Made by a program: the position numbers and the translations under genes. Positions 44,901 through 58,800 of a DNA stretch of 64,000 nt are shown here, piece by piece (the stretch's first letter is position 1; every line of letters starts with the position of its first letter). Source of the stretch: Pseudoips prasinana (Eukaryota > Arthropoda > Insecta > Lepidoptera > Nolidae); the NCBI GenBank assembly GCA_951640165.1, contig OX621236.1:34216948-34280947 (forward strand), read 5' to 3'. The notes under the pieces are model-generated. The model did not search any database, was not told the DNA's origin, and was given only the letters and a program-made list of their open reading frames with translations.

Positions 44901-46826
44901 CAAGAAGAAAAGATCTACAGACAAAGCCCCATATGCGTCCTCATCTAAACGTTGCTAAGCATAATGCCTACTACAATGCAGTTAAACTATTCAATAAACT
45001 GCCATTAAATATCAAGAGCCTTGTCTACACAAGCAGTTTTCATAAAAAGCTCAAACAGTTCTTGTTAAAAAAGTGTTTCTACTCTGTTGACGAATTTGTA
45101 TTGAACCGAGAAACATCGACATTATAATTGACAATTTTTTTTTCTTTTTCTATTTTATTATTATAATTTGTTGTTTTTTATTATTTATTGTATTGTATTC
45201 CATAGACAATTTAATGAATTTCTCCCATAATAATTATATAATAATGTACATTTAGTTATAGAAAATTCAGACACAATGTAAAAATTGTTATTGAATAAAA
45301 ACAACTAAACTAAACTAAACGTAATAAATAAAATTAAAATAAAATGAACACAAATATTTGTATTGTGTGAGTTTGATCCTCAAACAATATAAATATTTGT
45401 GTTCATTTTATTTTAATTTTATTTATTACGTTTACCAACAGTAGCTACGCTAGATGCGAATAGCGCAAGACCGGCAATTGCAGAGATCTTTGGGGGAGGT
45501 CTTTGTCTAGCAGTGGATGTATTTACAAAAGAAAATTAGTATATCAGTTATCTGGTTTCCATAGTACAAGCTCTGCTTACTTTGGCATCAGATAGCCGTG
45601 TGTGAATAATGTCCCAGGATTATAATATTACATAAAGAGAAAAGATAACACAAAAACTCTACTCTTTCAAAAAAAATATATTTTATCTATCGCCGAGTAC
45701 CGTAACTCTTTTGGTAGTAAACCTGCATTCTGATCCAAAGGTCGCGGGTTTGATCATCAGCATCATCATCATCATATCGGTCGGTCACTGTAGCCTAGTT
45801 GGTAGTGCTCCTGCCTACGAAGCTGGTGGTCCTGGGTTCGAATCCCGGTAAGTGCAAATATTTGTGTGATGAGCACAAATATTTGTTTCTGAGTCATGGA
45901 TGTTTTCTATGTATATAAGTATTTATCTATCTATATAAGTATGTATATCGTCGCCTGGTACCCATAGTACAAGCTTTGCTTAGTTTGGGGCTAGGATTAT
46001 CTGTGTGACATTGTACCTAAATATTATTAAGAATAAGATAAGATATCAGTTGAAAGACGTCCTTCAACTGATATGATGATGATGATGGCTATCTGATGCC
46101 AAAGTAAGCAGAGCTTGTACTATGGAAAACAGATAACTGATATACTACTTTTCTTTTGTAAATACATTAAAGTTATTATAGATCGAACCCACGACCTGTG
46201 GCGTGAATGGCAAGGATCTCCCAGCCACGCCGACCGGCCTGTCAATATTTTATATATTAGTACTACTTTATTATAATAATAATATCTAGGGACAATGTCG
46301 CACAGATCATCCTAACCCCAAACTAAGCAAAGCTTGTACTATGGGTACCAGGCGACGATATACATACTTAGATAGATAAATACTTAAATACATAGAAAAC
46401 ATCCATGACTCAGAAACAAATATTCGTGCTCATCACACAAATATTTGCACTTACCGGGATTCGAACCCAGGACCACCAGCTTCGTAGGCAGGAACACTAC
46501 CAACTAGGCTACGGTGACCGTCAAATTATATTAGCATAGATTAGATATATGTAGAATAAACCAGAGTACCAATAAAAATAATGCTTTTAATATACTTAGA
46601 TTAATTCTTTCGCCATACTTTGAACATAATTATTTTAACTAATCGTTATAATATTGGGAGGTATTAACTTTTCAATTAATGGTAAACTATTCTGACGAAC
46701 ATTCATAACAAATTAATATTCCGTGATTGTAAAATAAACACACACAATGAATAGTAAAGTAATTTATATTTCAAAGTAAAGTAATAATTATTAATAGTTA
46801 TCTTACGTAAGTAAGATTACTATTAA

Positions 46827-46867
<41 letters not shown>

Positions 46868-49800
46868 TTATTTATTTTATTACACTATTAATATCCTGAG
46901 ACATAATTCACACGCGGCCATCTTATCCCAAATTAAGCAGAGCTTTTACTATGGAAATCAGATAGCTGATATAAACTACATAACTTCTTTTCTTCTGTAA
47001 ATTCATACTTATATGGATAATTACACCCAGACACAGGACAAACAGATATGGTCATGCACACAAATATCAGTCCTGAGTGTGAATCGAACCCACGCACGAC
47101 CTGCGGCGTGAAAACCCGGGACCGACAACTTAACGTGCCGTCCGAAGCACGGAAACGCTCAGAAATTAAACCACTTTGGCGGTCACCCATCTATGGACTG
47201 ACCGCGAGCCTACCGGTAGATATTCCATTGGAATTGGAATAAACTTGAATCATATATTTTTTACACAAATAATTAAATTAATGATGGCGTTTAATAGCAT
47301 AGATTACTGCTCATTATATTTTACGTAGTATAATTTTACGTAGATTGGAAATATAACAATATAATAATAATAATAATAATTTATTATTTAATCGAATCAC
47401 CAATTATGCGAATCAGTCTTGAGCGTTAAAAATAAATAAATAATAAATAAATCTGTTTATTTGAATCACTTGTATTACTTATTGTATTATTCACAAATAT
47501 TTTACATTAATCCTTAACCCTAAATCTTAAAAAGTGTAAGATTATACGGTTAAGATGTTATTGTTGTATTTTTTTTTTGCTACTTTGTACAGACGCCAGC
47601 ACAGCAAGCTACCCCAATCTGTCAATTTTCTCCGATTGAAAGTGCACCTTATGCTTATGTGGTACAGTTGAAAATCTATAAAAGAAATTTGACAGATTAG
47701 GGTAGTTGGATGTGCTGGCATCTGTTCCTCTATTATTGTTGCCAATTTTAATATTTTGTATTTTTGTTAAGGCCTGGTGGGGTTCCAACACTTGCAACTT
47801 ACTCTGATCGATATGTTCAAGTGAGCGTTATTTTAGAGCTGCTTTTATTAAACTTAATGAAGTTTATTCTATGAATGATAGTTAGTTTTCTTTATTACCA
47901 GTCTATGTCTCATTATCCGAATTTTAGATTGTCCGAATCGACTCCCGTTCCATATAATTCGGATAATCGGTCGCTAATAAATCGTTTTAATGTAATAAAT
48001 TAGTTATAATATCAATATCACTCCTGAACGAATTTCTAGCAGGATCCCTTCTCCATAGTAGACAATAAATCAGCCAGCACCATTGGATATTACGACAAAT
48101 CGTTGAAATAGATTGTTGGAATTTGGTGGCAATAGAGCAATAGGTGTGACCATTATTTCGCATTTAATCTGCCCTAATAATATAATAACAATCCGCACTT
48201 AAATTTATACAATTCATTTGAAATATGACTGAAAAATTGCCCTAATAATATTTATAGTCTAGTATCGGACATTCAGGCATTCTAACTAATACTATACCCT
48301 AAGATTGACAGAAAAAATACTACTAATAAAATTTACAATTCACAAAAATTCTAAATTCACCCGAGGCTGAGGAAAAACGTGACAGTCGCCTAAAGTTCCA
48401 TTTTAAGGAGAGTTCGAAATAAAAGGCAACTTAACCGGCCAGTCCTATCTGAAATATTTTTTTTCTATTCGGTTAATTGCACAATTGTCTGTGGTATAAA
48501 AAAAATATATTTCTGTTGTAATTGATAAATTGTTTTCATTCATTTATTGATATTGTTACTTATTACTCTAAGCAGCTACGTAGGTACATCGTATTTTAAA
48601 TTATTAAGATAAAATGTATTTATAAATCAAAATGGATAGAGATGGGATTTTAACCATTGTAGTAGAAGTAGGTACCAATTAACATATGTTCAGTAGGTAT
48701 ATAAGTGCTACATAATGAAAATAAAACTCTCAATTTCCCACAACGCACGCACGCAGCCCTGATTAGATAAATTAGGTTCTAATTAAAACATTTAGAACGA
48801 AATAACACGTTAATTTATCCTTACCTACGAAAACTTACGTAGGCTGCTGTATCCATCGTATCATACGCGAGTAATATATATAATTACCCTATTTAATTAA
48901 TTTTAATGTTATAAATTAATACAAAATAAAATCCTTATTGTAGGTACCAAAAGTACTGTTTAAAAACATAAAACTTAACTTTGGTTTTAGGATAATCGGA
49001 ATTGGATCGGAACTAAAATTCTATGGGGGCTTACCGAAATCATTATGTATAGATTAAAATAATAAAAGTAGAATCGTAGGTACAGTCGACTTGTTAAGCT
49101 CTTTTATTTTTAGTTGGTTAAAAACTAACAACGGTTATTAACGCCCTAGCTGCCAAATTAGCGAGGAATTACACAAATCAGAGGATTTTTTTAAATTAAT
49201 AAAAAAAAAGGTACATTAAACTCTTTAGCAAAAATTTTGATACGTCTGCCAAATTGCGAAACAATTTATTGGCAGTTGTAGCTCCCGTTTCTACTATTAT
49301 TAAACATATAAATTACAGAATTTTAATAATAAAGAAAAATAAACAAAAGGGACATAAATAAAAAATCACTAGTTAAAAAAACAAAAACAATTAAATGAGA
49401 AACAACATTCCGAACCTTATAAAGCGCTTCATTAAAGAATAGTAAAAGTGACCCATGGAAAGCTCCACATTACAAGAAGAAACAAACACAGACAAAAACA
49501 TACAAGAAACCAGAAATTACCAGAAAAAGGAAATTATTATAAAAGGCCATTTAAATATGTCTATTTTCTTATGTGTTTCGTATTCATCATCATCATGTCA
49601 GCCAAAGTACACACGGCTACATATCAAGCTATAACATTCAATACACAAGACCTCTCATTGTAAAGAAATCCTATACAACGCGAGATCAACTTATACTGGA
49701 AATGTATAGCTTGATATGTAGCCTTGTGTACGTCCACTGCTGGACAAAAGACTCCCCAAAGAATAGGGGATATGCCCTAATCGCCACGCTTGGCAGACGG

Positions 49801-52800
49801 GTTGGCAATCGCATCATTCATACATTAATATGAATAGAAACTGCTTATTTTCTGCTCTAAATGCGAACCTTAGCATAGAGTTGTCTATATTTTATTAAAT
49901 ATCGTACATTTAGCTAGCTTTGTTGTATTGAATCCAGTCCAGAAGCTTGAAGACATCTTCCAATGCAGCGGTGAACAGTTTCGGAGATATAACATCTCCC
50001 TGTCTCACACCTCGCTGCAAGTGGATAGGTTTCGAGTTCTGGTCCTTGGCAGACGGGTTGGCAATCGCAGTTTGATAGTCATAGTTCACAGAAAAACGCT
50101 GCTGCCCGTTCTCTGGTAGGTATTCCCTTGGTCGATTTCTACTCCCCGCACGGGATGAGAAGGGGTGAGGATATTCTATGCCATCACCTCACAGCAAGTG
50201 CTTGAGTTTCGTATTAGTTCTACCTAATTGTGGAAGTTTTGTAGTTTGTTTACCTTCTAATATGGCCTTCGCGTTTCAGATAAATAGTAAAATAGCAACT
50301 GTTATCATACAGGATAACATACATATATAGTACCTAAACATCATTTAATTAAAACGTATGATTGGTTTAACCTTATAACTTAATTAAAGTTAGTTAGACC
50401 AAATTAATGGGTATTTTAATATGTTGCAACGTTTGCAATTACATAGTAAAGTGAAAAGAGTAGTTGTTTTATAGCGAAGTAAGCTTTTTTTTTGTATTCG
50501 TAGTTTTATTTTAAGTCGTTGTTCTAAGGAATTTTATGTGAAATAATTTATTATTATATGACATTAATCACCTGACTAAAAAATAAGATCTCCGAATAGG
50601 ATCGTTGTAACTATCATCTCGGCTTGAGTCATCAGCCAAAGATCACTTGACTTCGTGGGTTTTCTTGAGAAACCCATCCTCAACATCCCCGCTTTATTTA
50701 TTTATTGTTTAGTACGAATAGTATAACAAGTATATAAATAAAAAAGGTTTTTATTCACATAGACTTTAAAAAAGCGCTTGTAACTAGTCAGAATATGTTT
50801 GTAGTAATATAGTTATGTATATATAATATATATTACTTCTTCTTCTTTTTTTTTTGTAAAGGCAACTTTAGCTCCAGGAAAATTAAGCCCTGTGTCACAT
50901 GGTACTTTACAAACATATAATTTACAAAGTATACACCCGGACTCAGCACAATTACTTATGGGTCACACAAATACTTGTTCCGTGCGGGAATCGAACACGG
51001 GACACGAGGTGACTTTCTTAACCCTAGTTTTTTTATTAATATATGTCAGTAATTCGAGATTATCCAGCAAAGTTTCGCTCATTTTAATATAGCCTGCAGG
51101 CAGATCATTTATATGCTCTGGCTACCACAAAGCATGCTGGGTTTTATTGACTTTTAGTACACACGTTTGTCACCAGGACTAGGCGAGGTAGTATTGTACT
51201 AAAAGCCATTATCGCTCGGGTTTAACTCATTTATAGTATAAACCATGTTTATAGAAGCATGAACAACAGTTTTCACGTGATACAATGTAACCGATAGGGC
51301 TGCGCGGGCGCCGGTACAACAGAGATCTTCAGACAGAAGCCGTCGGTGCGTGTGTGATCTGAATTACAAGCCGGCTTTGTCTTGGGATTATTTAAGCGTT
51401 GTTTTCATGTAACTTAGGATATATAGGACATTTACTTAATATATAAACCTTATTTCACTTTAGATTTTACTGATAGGCACAAGCATAAGAGACTTGCATA
51501 TTATTCTTTTTTATTTTTTTTTCCTATTACATCTATCATTACAGGCATAAGTCCAATACGATAGAGTGCTTATCTAAGTACAATACAATTTTATACCCCT
51601 AAACAAATTTTACTCATAACTAATTATGAATAATGCACTTCTCGTGAACTCACTCAGAGAACACACAAATAGGTCAGTCTCATCTGCTATAAGGTTAAGA
51701 GTACGGAGTACACGCGTCAGGGGCGCCTCATGTACAAGGTTAGCCCGACCACGCAGCTCCACTAGCAATCGCGGCCGTCTCCTTCTCCAAACATACTTGT
51801 CCGGGACACTTTTTATTTTTTTTATTTTTTTGGCCAAAAAAAATTTATCCAAACACTTTTTCACCACACAAGTAATCAAATTGTCTGGTGAAGCAGTGAA
51901 AGCCTCTACCCTAGCTGTATACGTCATAAAGAAACAATAAACGATAAATGGTTAGTTGGATGTTGGTAGTTCATACAATGTGTAGACCTTCTTTTAGACG
52001 TAATTAAGTTATCCTTTCTTCGGAAAGCGAATTATCGTAATATTTCTACGTACAGTTGACGCCACGTGTCTATACACTTCCAGTACGAAAATCACCCTAC
52101 GGTAAATGTAATAAAAACAATCATCATCATGTCAGCCAACGTACGTCCACAGCTGGACAAAAGCCTCCCTAAAAAATGGGGGGACATGCCATAATCGCCA
52201 CGCTTAGCATACGGGTTGGCGATCGCAGTTTTATGGTCATAGTTCACAGAAAAACGCTGCTGCCCGTTCTCTGGTAAGTATCCCCTCGGTCGATTTCTAC
52301 GCCCCCCACGAGACGAGATGGGGTGATGATATTCCGTCACCACACAGTAGGTAATCTATATAAATAAAAAGAGAAGTCCTGACTGACTGACTGACTCATC
52401 AACCCCCAGCCCAAACCCTTAGCCCTAGAAAGCTGAAATTTTGCACAGATGTTTTCTTTATAATGTAGACAAGGAATAAGGAAGGATTTTTCGAAATTTC
52501 ACCCCCAAGGGCAAAAAATAGGGGATGTAAGTTTGTACGAAAAAAGTCCCAATTTTTAAGTTAAACGCATGAAAATTAGCATTTGGCTTTTTAGTTAAAA
52601 ATAAAAAATATATATTTCAGGATTTTTGACAATTCCACCCCGAAGGTCATAAAATAGGGGATGTAAGTTTGTATGAAAAATGCGATATTTTTGAAGTTAA
52701 ACGCATGAAAATGAGTATTTGTCCTTGCTGTTAAAAATATATAGCATTTATTTCAGGATTTTTGGAAATTACACCCCCAAGGGCGGAAAATATCTTTATA

Positions 52801-55800
52801 AATAAAAAGAGAAGTTTTGATTGACTGACTGACTCATCAATGCCCAGCCCAGACCCTTAGCCTTAGAAAGCTGAAATTTTGCAAAGATGTTTTCTTTATA
52901 ATGTAGACAAGGAATAAGAAAGGATTTTTTGAAATTCAACCCCTAAGGGGGTAAAACGGGGGTGCGAAGTTAGTATGAAACTTTGCCGTTTTTGAAGTTA
53001 GAGGCATGAAAGTTGGTATTTGGCCTTGCAGTTAAAAAAAAAAAATATATGTTTAAGGATTTTTGGAAATTTCACCCCAAAGGGCAAAAAATAGGGGATG
53101 TAAGTTTGTACGAAAAAAGTCCCAATTTTTAAGTTAAACGCATGAAAATTAGCATTTGGCTTTTTAGTTAAAAATAAAAAATATATATTTCAGGATTTTT
53201 GACAATTCCACCCCGAAGGTCATAAAATAGGGGATGTAAGTTTGTATGAAAAATGCGATATTTTTTAAGTTAAACGTATGAAAATGAGTATTTGGCCTTA
53301 TTTTAATTTCAGGATTTTTGGAAATTACACCCCCAAGGGCGGAAAATAGGGGATATAATTTTATACTGCCTGACTGACATATCAACGCACAGTCTAAACG
53401 GCTGCAGTTAGGACTTGAATTTTGACAGTAGTTACCTTTTATGACATAGGCATCCACTGAAGAAGGGTTTTTGAAAATACCACCCCTGCGGGACTAAAAT
53501 AAGGGATGAAATATTTTATGAAAGTGCTTAATTTTGATGTTAAAGGCTTTAGTATATAGACTTGCAGTTAAAAATTAAAATATATATTTCAGGATTTTTG
53601 AATATTCCACCCCCAAGGACGTAAAATTGGGGATGTAAGTTTATATGAAAAAAGTGCCAACAAGTTTTAAGTTAAACGCATGAAAATTGGTATTTAGCAT
53701 TACAGTTAAAAATTAAAAGTATGTGTTTCAGGATTTCCGAGAATTCTACCACGTAGGGTGACAAATAGGCGATGTTTGTATGAATAATGTGACATTTTTT
53801 AAGGTAAACTCATGAAAATTGATATTTGACCTTTCATTTAAAAATATGTATTTCAGGATTTTTGGGAATTCCAGCCCTTTAGGGTGACAAATAGGGGATG
53901 GAAGTTTGTATGAAAAATAAGGTAAAAAATTTTAAGGTAAACGCATGAACATTAGTATTTCGCCTTTCATTTAAACATTATAAATATATCATCAGGACTT
54001 TTGGAAATTCCACCTCTAAAGACGACTAAAATAGAGTAAGTTTATATAAAAAACTGTTTTTTTTTTTTTGAGTTAAAAGCATGTAAATTGATATTTCAGT
54101 TAAAAATAAAGCAATCAAGGGAATAATTTGTTGTTAAAAAAGGTAATCCATAGCTGATTCTATAGGTCAACGCCAAAAATGTACGCCAACTTAAATTGTA
54201 GAGAAATTCGTTTCTTATTGCTTAAAATGTTGTGTTTGTTGTCGTCTAAGTAAAGATTTAGCGTTTTATAAGATTTGTAACTTCTTTTTTTTTGTATTTT
54301 TCATAACATATTAAAAAACGTCAATTTAATAAAATTGGGATAAAAAAGTCATTGACCCAAAATTCGAGTTAGCGTAGTATAAATTGTTCGTGTCAAGATG
54401 ATCGCACCCAAAAAATATCATCTTAATTTTACTGATCTACAAGTTCACAATTTTGTAACTCGATGGCTTTTATATCGTGTATCTTGAAGTAAAAGGTAGT
54501 CCAAAACTGAATCAAAAGATGATCGCCTAAATCTCACCCAAAATATATGCCCACATCTTAATTTTACCGCTTTAAAAGGTTATATTTTTGTTAGTAGATG
54601 GTGTAATCATCGTTTTTGATCGCGCTATGGTTTCGTTCACAAAATGTGATATTAGACCTATCAATGCCGTGGTCGCAACCTAAGCTAATGGGAGTTACCT
54701 TGGTGATTAATGCATCGTTGATTATTATATTACTTTATTTGACTTACTGACTTTACTTAAGGACAATTGATATGTATTGTTTGATATTTTTGGGTTTATG
54801 ATATCGGGTCTTTTTTTTAAATAACAGTAGCAAAGTAGTCTTTAGTTTATTTCTTAACTAGGTTATTTATAGGTTAGGTTTTCTTAAATTTATGTTGCTT
54901 ATTTCTTTTAAAAGTAATTTTTTTTAGATTAAGCTAGAAGTAAGTAGTTACATTGGCAATCATTCAAAATTGTCGCGGACGAAGTCGCGGGCACCAGCTA
55001 GTATAGTATAATAAAGACAATAATGATATGAAATTGACATGTGTCGACTGTACGTCCTGCCAAATAACTTCATAACGGAATAAAACGCTCCTATATGTAG
55101 TCAACACATGTCGTACTTCACCTGACAGTATTTAGAGGCAAAGTACGCCGTGTACTCATCTTTACAAATACTATAACTCCAAATGTCTATCTTTATCTTT
55201 TTTTGCTACATACTCCCTTGATAATCGGTCGTTAGCGCGCTTAGACGCAAAGTAACAAAGCCCGTAAATGTTTCGACTTTCCCAGTGAGAATTTCCACGT
55301 TAGTGAAGCTACGGGGGAAGATACTAGCTTAAAAGAATCAGACAACAAAAATGATCAGTTAAATTTTACTTTTTGCTATAGCATTATTCGTAATGAAAAA
55401 CGTAAATCAAATCTTTTAAATGTGAAACCACGAATTTAATCGTCCGGCGGGTGTGAACAAGGTAATCCTAAAGATCTGTTAGGGTGTATCGTTCGTAGCT
55501 TAACGCAGAGTGCTTACCCCGGTTTAGTAGAGGGTACTGGTTCGAGATAGGATGATCAAATTTATGATTTCCTATTATTGAGATTAAACAGTAATAGTTG
55601 ATTTTAACCATATACAAATATTGCAATTTCCTCCTGGAATTGTTCGCACCAAGGGATGGCGAACATTTGTACAGACGCCAGCACATCGAGCTACCCCAAT
55701 CTGTCAAATTTCTCCAATTGAAAGTGAACCTTATCTTTATGTGATTAAGTTGAAAATCTATAAAAGAAATTTGACAGATTGGGGTAGCTGGATGTGCTGG

Positions 55801-58800
55801 CACAGACGCCATCTGTAAATCTACCTGTAACTGTAAACCGTGTTAATACATTATTGATATATAAATATATTTTATTTCTATTGATACATATTATTCATTA
55901 TTGATAAATATATATATACTTGTATAAAGATTTCATTACTCACTTACTTAATATTTGTTCTGCAGACGCTCACAACACGCGCCAACCCATTACGAAGAAC
56001 TACGACTCAAAACCAAGCAACGCAAATTACAATGTGAACCCAACTTACACGGAGAACAACCACAACCTATTCCAAATGATTAAATGCCATGAAGACAGTC
56101 TTCTTCGACTGCACCACCTGACTGCAGGCCGCCAAATCAACAGCACCTACGATCCCAGTTACCAAAACGATCTCACCTGGTATCCTAAAGATCTCCAAAG
56201 ACCTTACATCAAACCGGGAGACTATCTCGCGTATGAAGACATGAGAAGGAAGTACGAAGATAAGTCGTCAAAAGAAAGAGACAATCAGAAGGAGTCAGAA
56301 GAAGAAAGGGACTTGAAGTCGGATGAAAGGAAGAAGCCGCGGAGAAATAGGACTACGTTTACGAGCCAGCAGCTGGCGGCATTGGAGAAGGTGTTCGAGA
56401 AAACACATTATCCAGATGCGTTTGTTCGAGAGGACCTTGCCACGAGGGTCAACTTGACTGAAGCTAGAGTACAGGTGAGGTTTGAGATAAAAACTTTACT
56501 GTTTGGCGCAAGCCTTATATAATTTGGTCCTGAGCTCAAATCCGGCAAATGCACTTTTAAGTATAACTTGACGGTGTATAAGCAAACGCAAGCTTACTAT
56601 TGGATTTTAATTATCACTTAATGAGTACACTTACAACTTAAGAAAGAAAGAATTTTATTTTCATTACACATACGGAAAATACATTTAATGTGGTACCTAT
56701 ACATTTTAATCATTATTAATTTTATCCGTACTGGTATGAAAAATGGCCCTATCTCAGGTAGTACTGCATTTCTGCAGTGCTGATCTTCCGATAGGGCCAG
56801 TACGTACTAGAAGCGTGATACCAGACGAATTTACATTATAATACTTACAAGCTAAGAAAAAATCCTGGATTGATACAACATTATAGGTACCAAAGTCTAC
56901 ATCATTTTTATTCTCAAATATGGCAGTAACACTGTTAGAATACCCATTGAAAAATCCATCGAATGTTATCAAAAGTCACCAAAGAACTATTATCTCGATG
57001 GGCTGGTTGGCGTGGTTGATAAATTTTTGCTTTTCACGCCGCAGGCCATGGGTTCGATTCCCTCCCAGTACAGATATCTGTGTGCATGAACATGTCTGTT
57101 TGTCCTGTGTCTGAATTATCTATGCAAGTATGTATTTACAGAACAAAAGTAGTATATCAGTTATCTGGTTTCCATAGTACAAGCTCTGCTAAGTTAGGAA
57201 TTAGATGGCCGTGTGAGAAAAATGCCCCAGAATATTATTAGGTATCTGTATTTTAAAACATTTATTGTTTATGGTATTCTTTATCATTCTCAAATCAAAA
57301 GTTTCTTTAAGTCATATGAGTTTACAAACTCGATATAAATTTAACCATATGAGTAAACATTAATAACTAAATTAAATTTACTTAAATATAAATTAAATTA
57401 AATGCCGTCAAAAATTCTTCCTGATAAGTTACTATAAGGTTATAGTTTGATGGTTATAGTTTTATATATTATCCTCTTAGTTCATGTATTTATATTACCG
57501 ATTTAATGTTTTAACCGTATATATTGGCGTATTAAACGGTACAGACGCCAGCACATCAAGCTACTGCAATCTGTCAAATTTCCCCAATTGAAAGTGAATT
57601 ATGTTTAATTGATAAAGGTGAAAATCAATAAAAGAAATTGGACAGATTGGGGTAGCTGGATATGCTGGCGTATGTATATTACAAACCGCCTTACTGATTT
57701 GCTAATCAAGGGCATCCAACGGTTTTGTGGATGAAATCCTAGGTAAGCGATAAGATTAATTGTTAAAACTGCATGAAAAATTATCCATATACCTACCTAG
57801 TCTATATATAAAAATTGTTTATCTATTTGTGGTTTTAATGAATACCTAACATTTTATTTTTAGATTCGTTAGGTAGGTATTAGGTACTACATACTTTTTA
57901 GGGTTCCGTCCACAAATGGAGAAAATGAAACTATTACGGTCAGTCTGTCCGTCTGTCTGCCAGATGTTCTATTGAAGCTTTACTAGTGTTAGAAGAAGTT
58001 AAAATATTGCTTACCCAACCGAAAACAATTTCTGTTTTTAAAATAAAAACAACTGAATTCAACTTATTAATTTAACTAAATAGGATGTCAAATAAGGCCT
58101 TTATTTGCACATTTGATATCGAACATAATATAAATCTCTATTGTTATTGTGTTGCTTTCGAATTATAATTAATAAAAATAAAAATATAGGTATAGGCATA
58201 GTACTAATCTTCCCCTATGTCTCCGAAGTTGGTGGTGATGCATAAAATATGAAATAATTACAATTCACAATCACAGACAAACTTAGTTAAACATTCCGGT
58301 TTTTAGTAGATGTATGACTTAATTAATGATATACTAAACTTAATTAATCTGCTCTGTGGTTGACGGCATAGAATATCGCCACCCCATCTCATCCCGTGGG
58401 GACGTAGAAGTCGCCCCGAGGTAATATATAACAGAGAACGGACAGTAGCTAGACTACTATGAGTGACTATGACCATCATACTGCGATCGCCAAAGAGACA
58501 ACTGGGCAGAGTGTCAAAAATGGCCTTTATTTTGGCGCATTTGTCGGTATGTCGAAAATAATATAAATCTCTTTTGTTATTGTGTCACTTTAGAGTTACG
58601 ATTAAAAATATATAATGTACCCTATAATGTTATAATAAATATACGAATCTACCCCTTTATCTCCGACGTTGGTAATAATGCATAAAATATTAAATAATTG
58701 CAATTGACAATCACTGATAAACTTAGTTAAACATTCCGGTTTTTAGTAGATATATGACTTAATTAATTATATATTACTAACTATACTTAATTATTATACA

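Noticed and set aside
51610..51940. Overlapping open frames of ~105 codons, Arg-rich
   Set aside because: Openness comes from a GC-rich patch; neither strand resembles a known family. Left as an unexplained patch.
52478..54100. CRISPR-like array
   Set aside because: Units are ~135 bp of similar sequence with no unique spacers, inside a Helitron in a eukaryotic genome.
55468..55818. Open frames on both strands
   Set aside because: They translate the palindromic MITE E, and the same text appears at 47542-47797 for the same reason.
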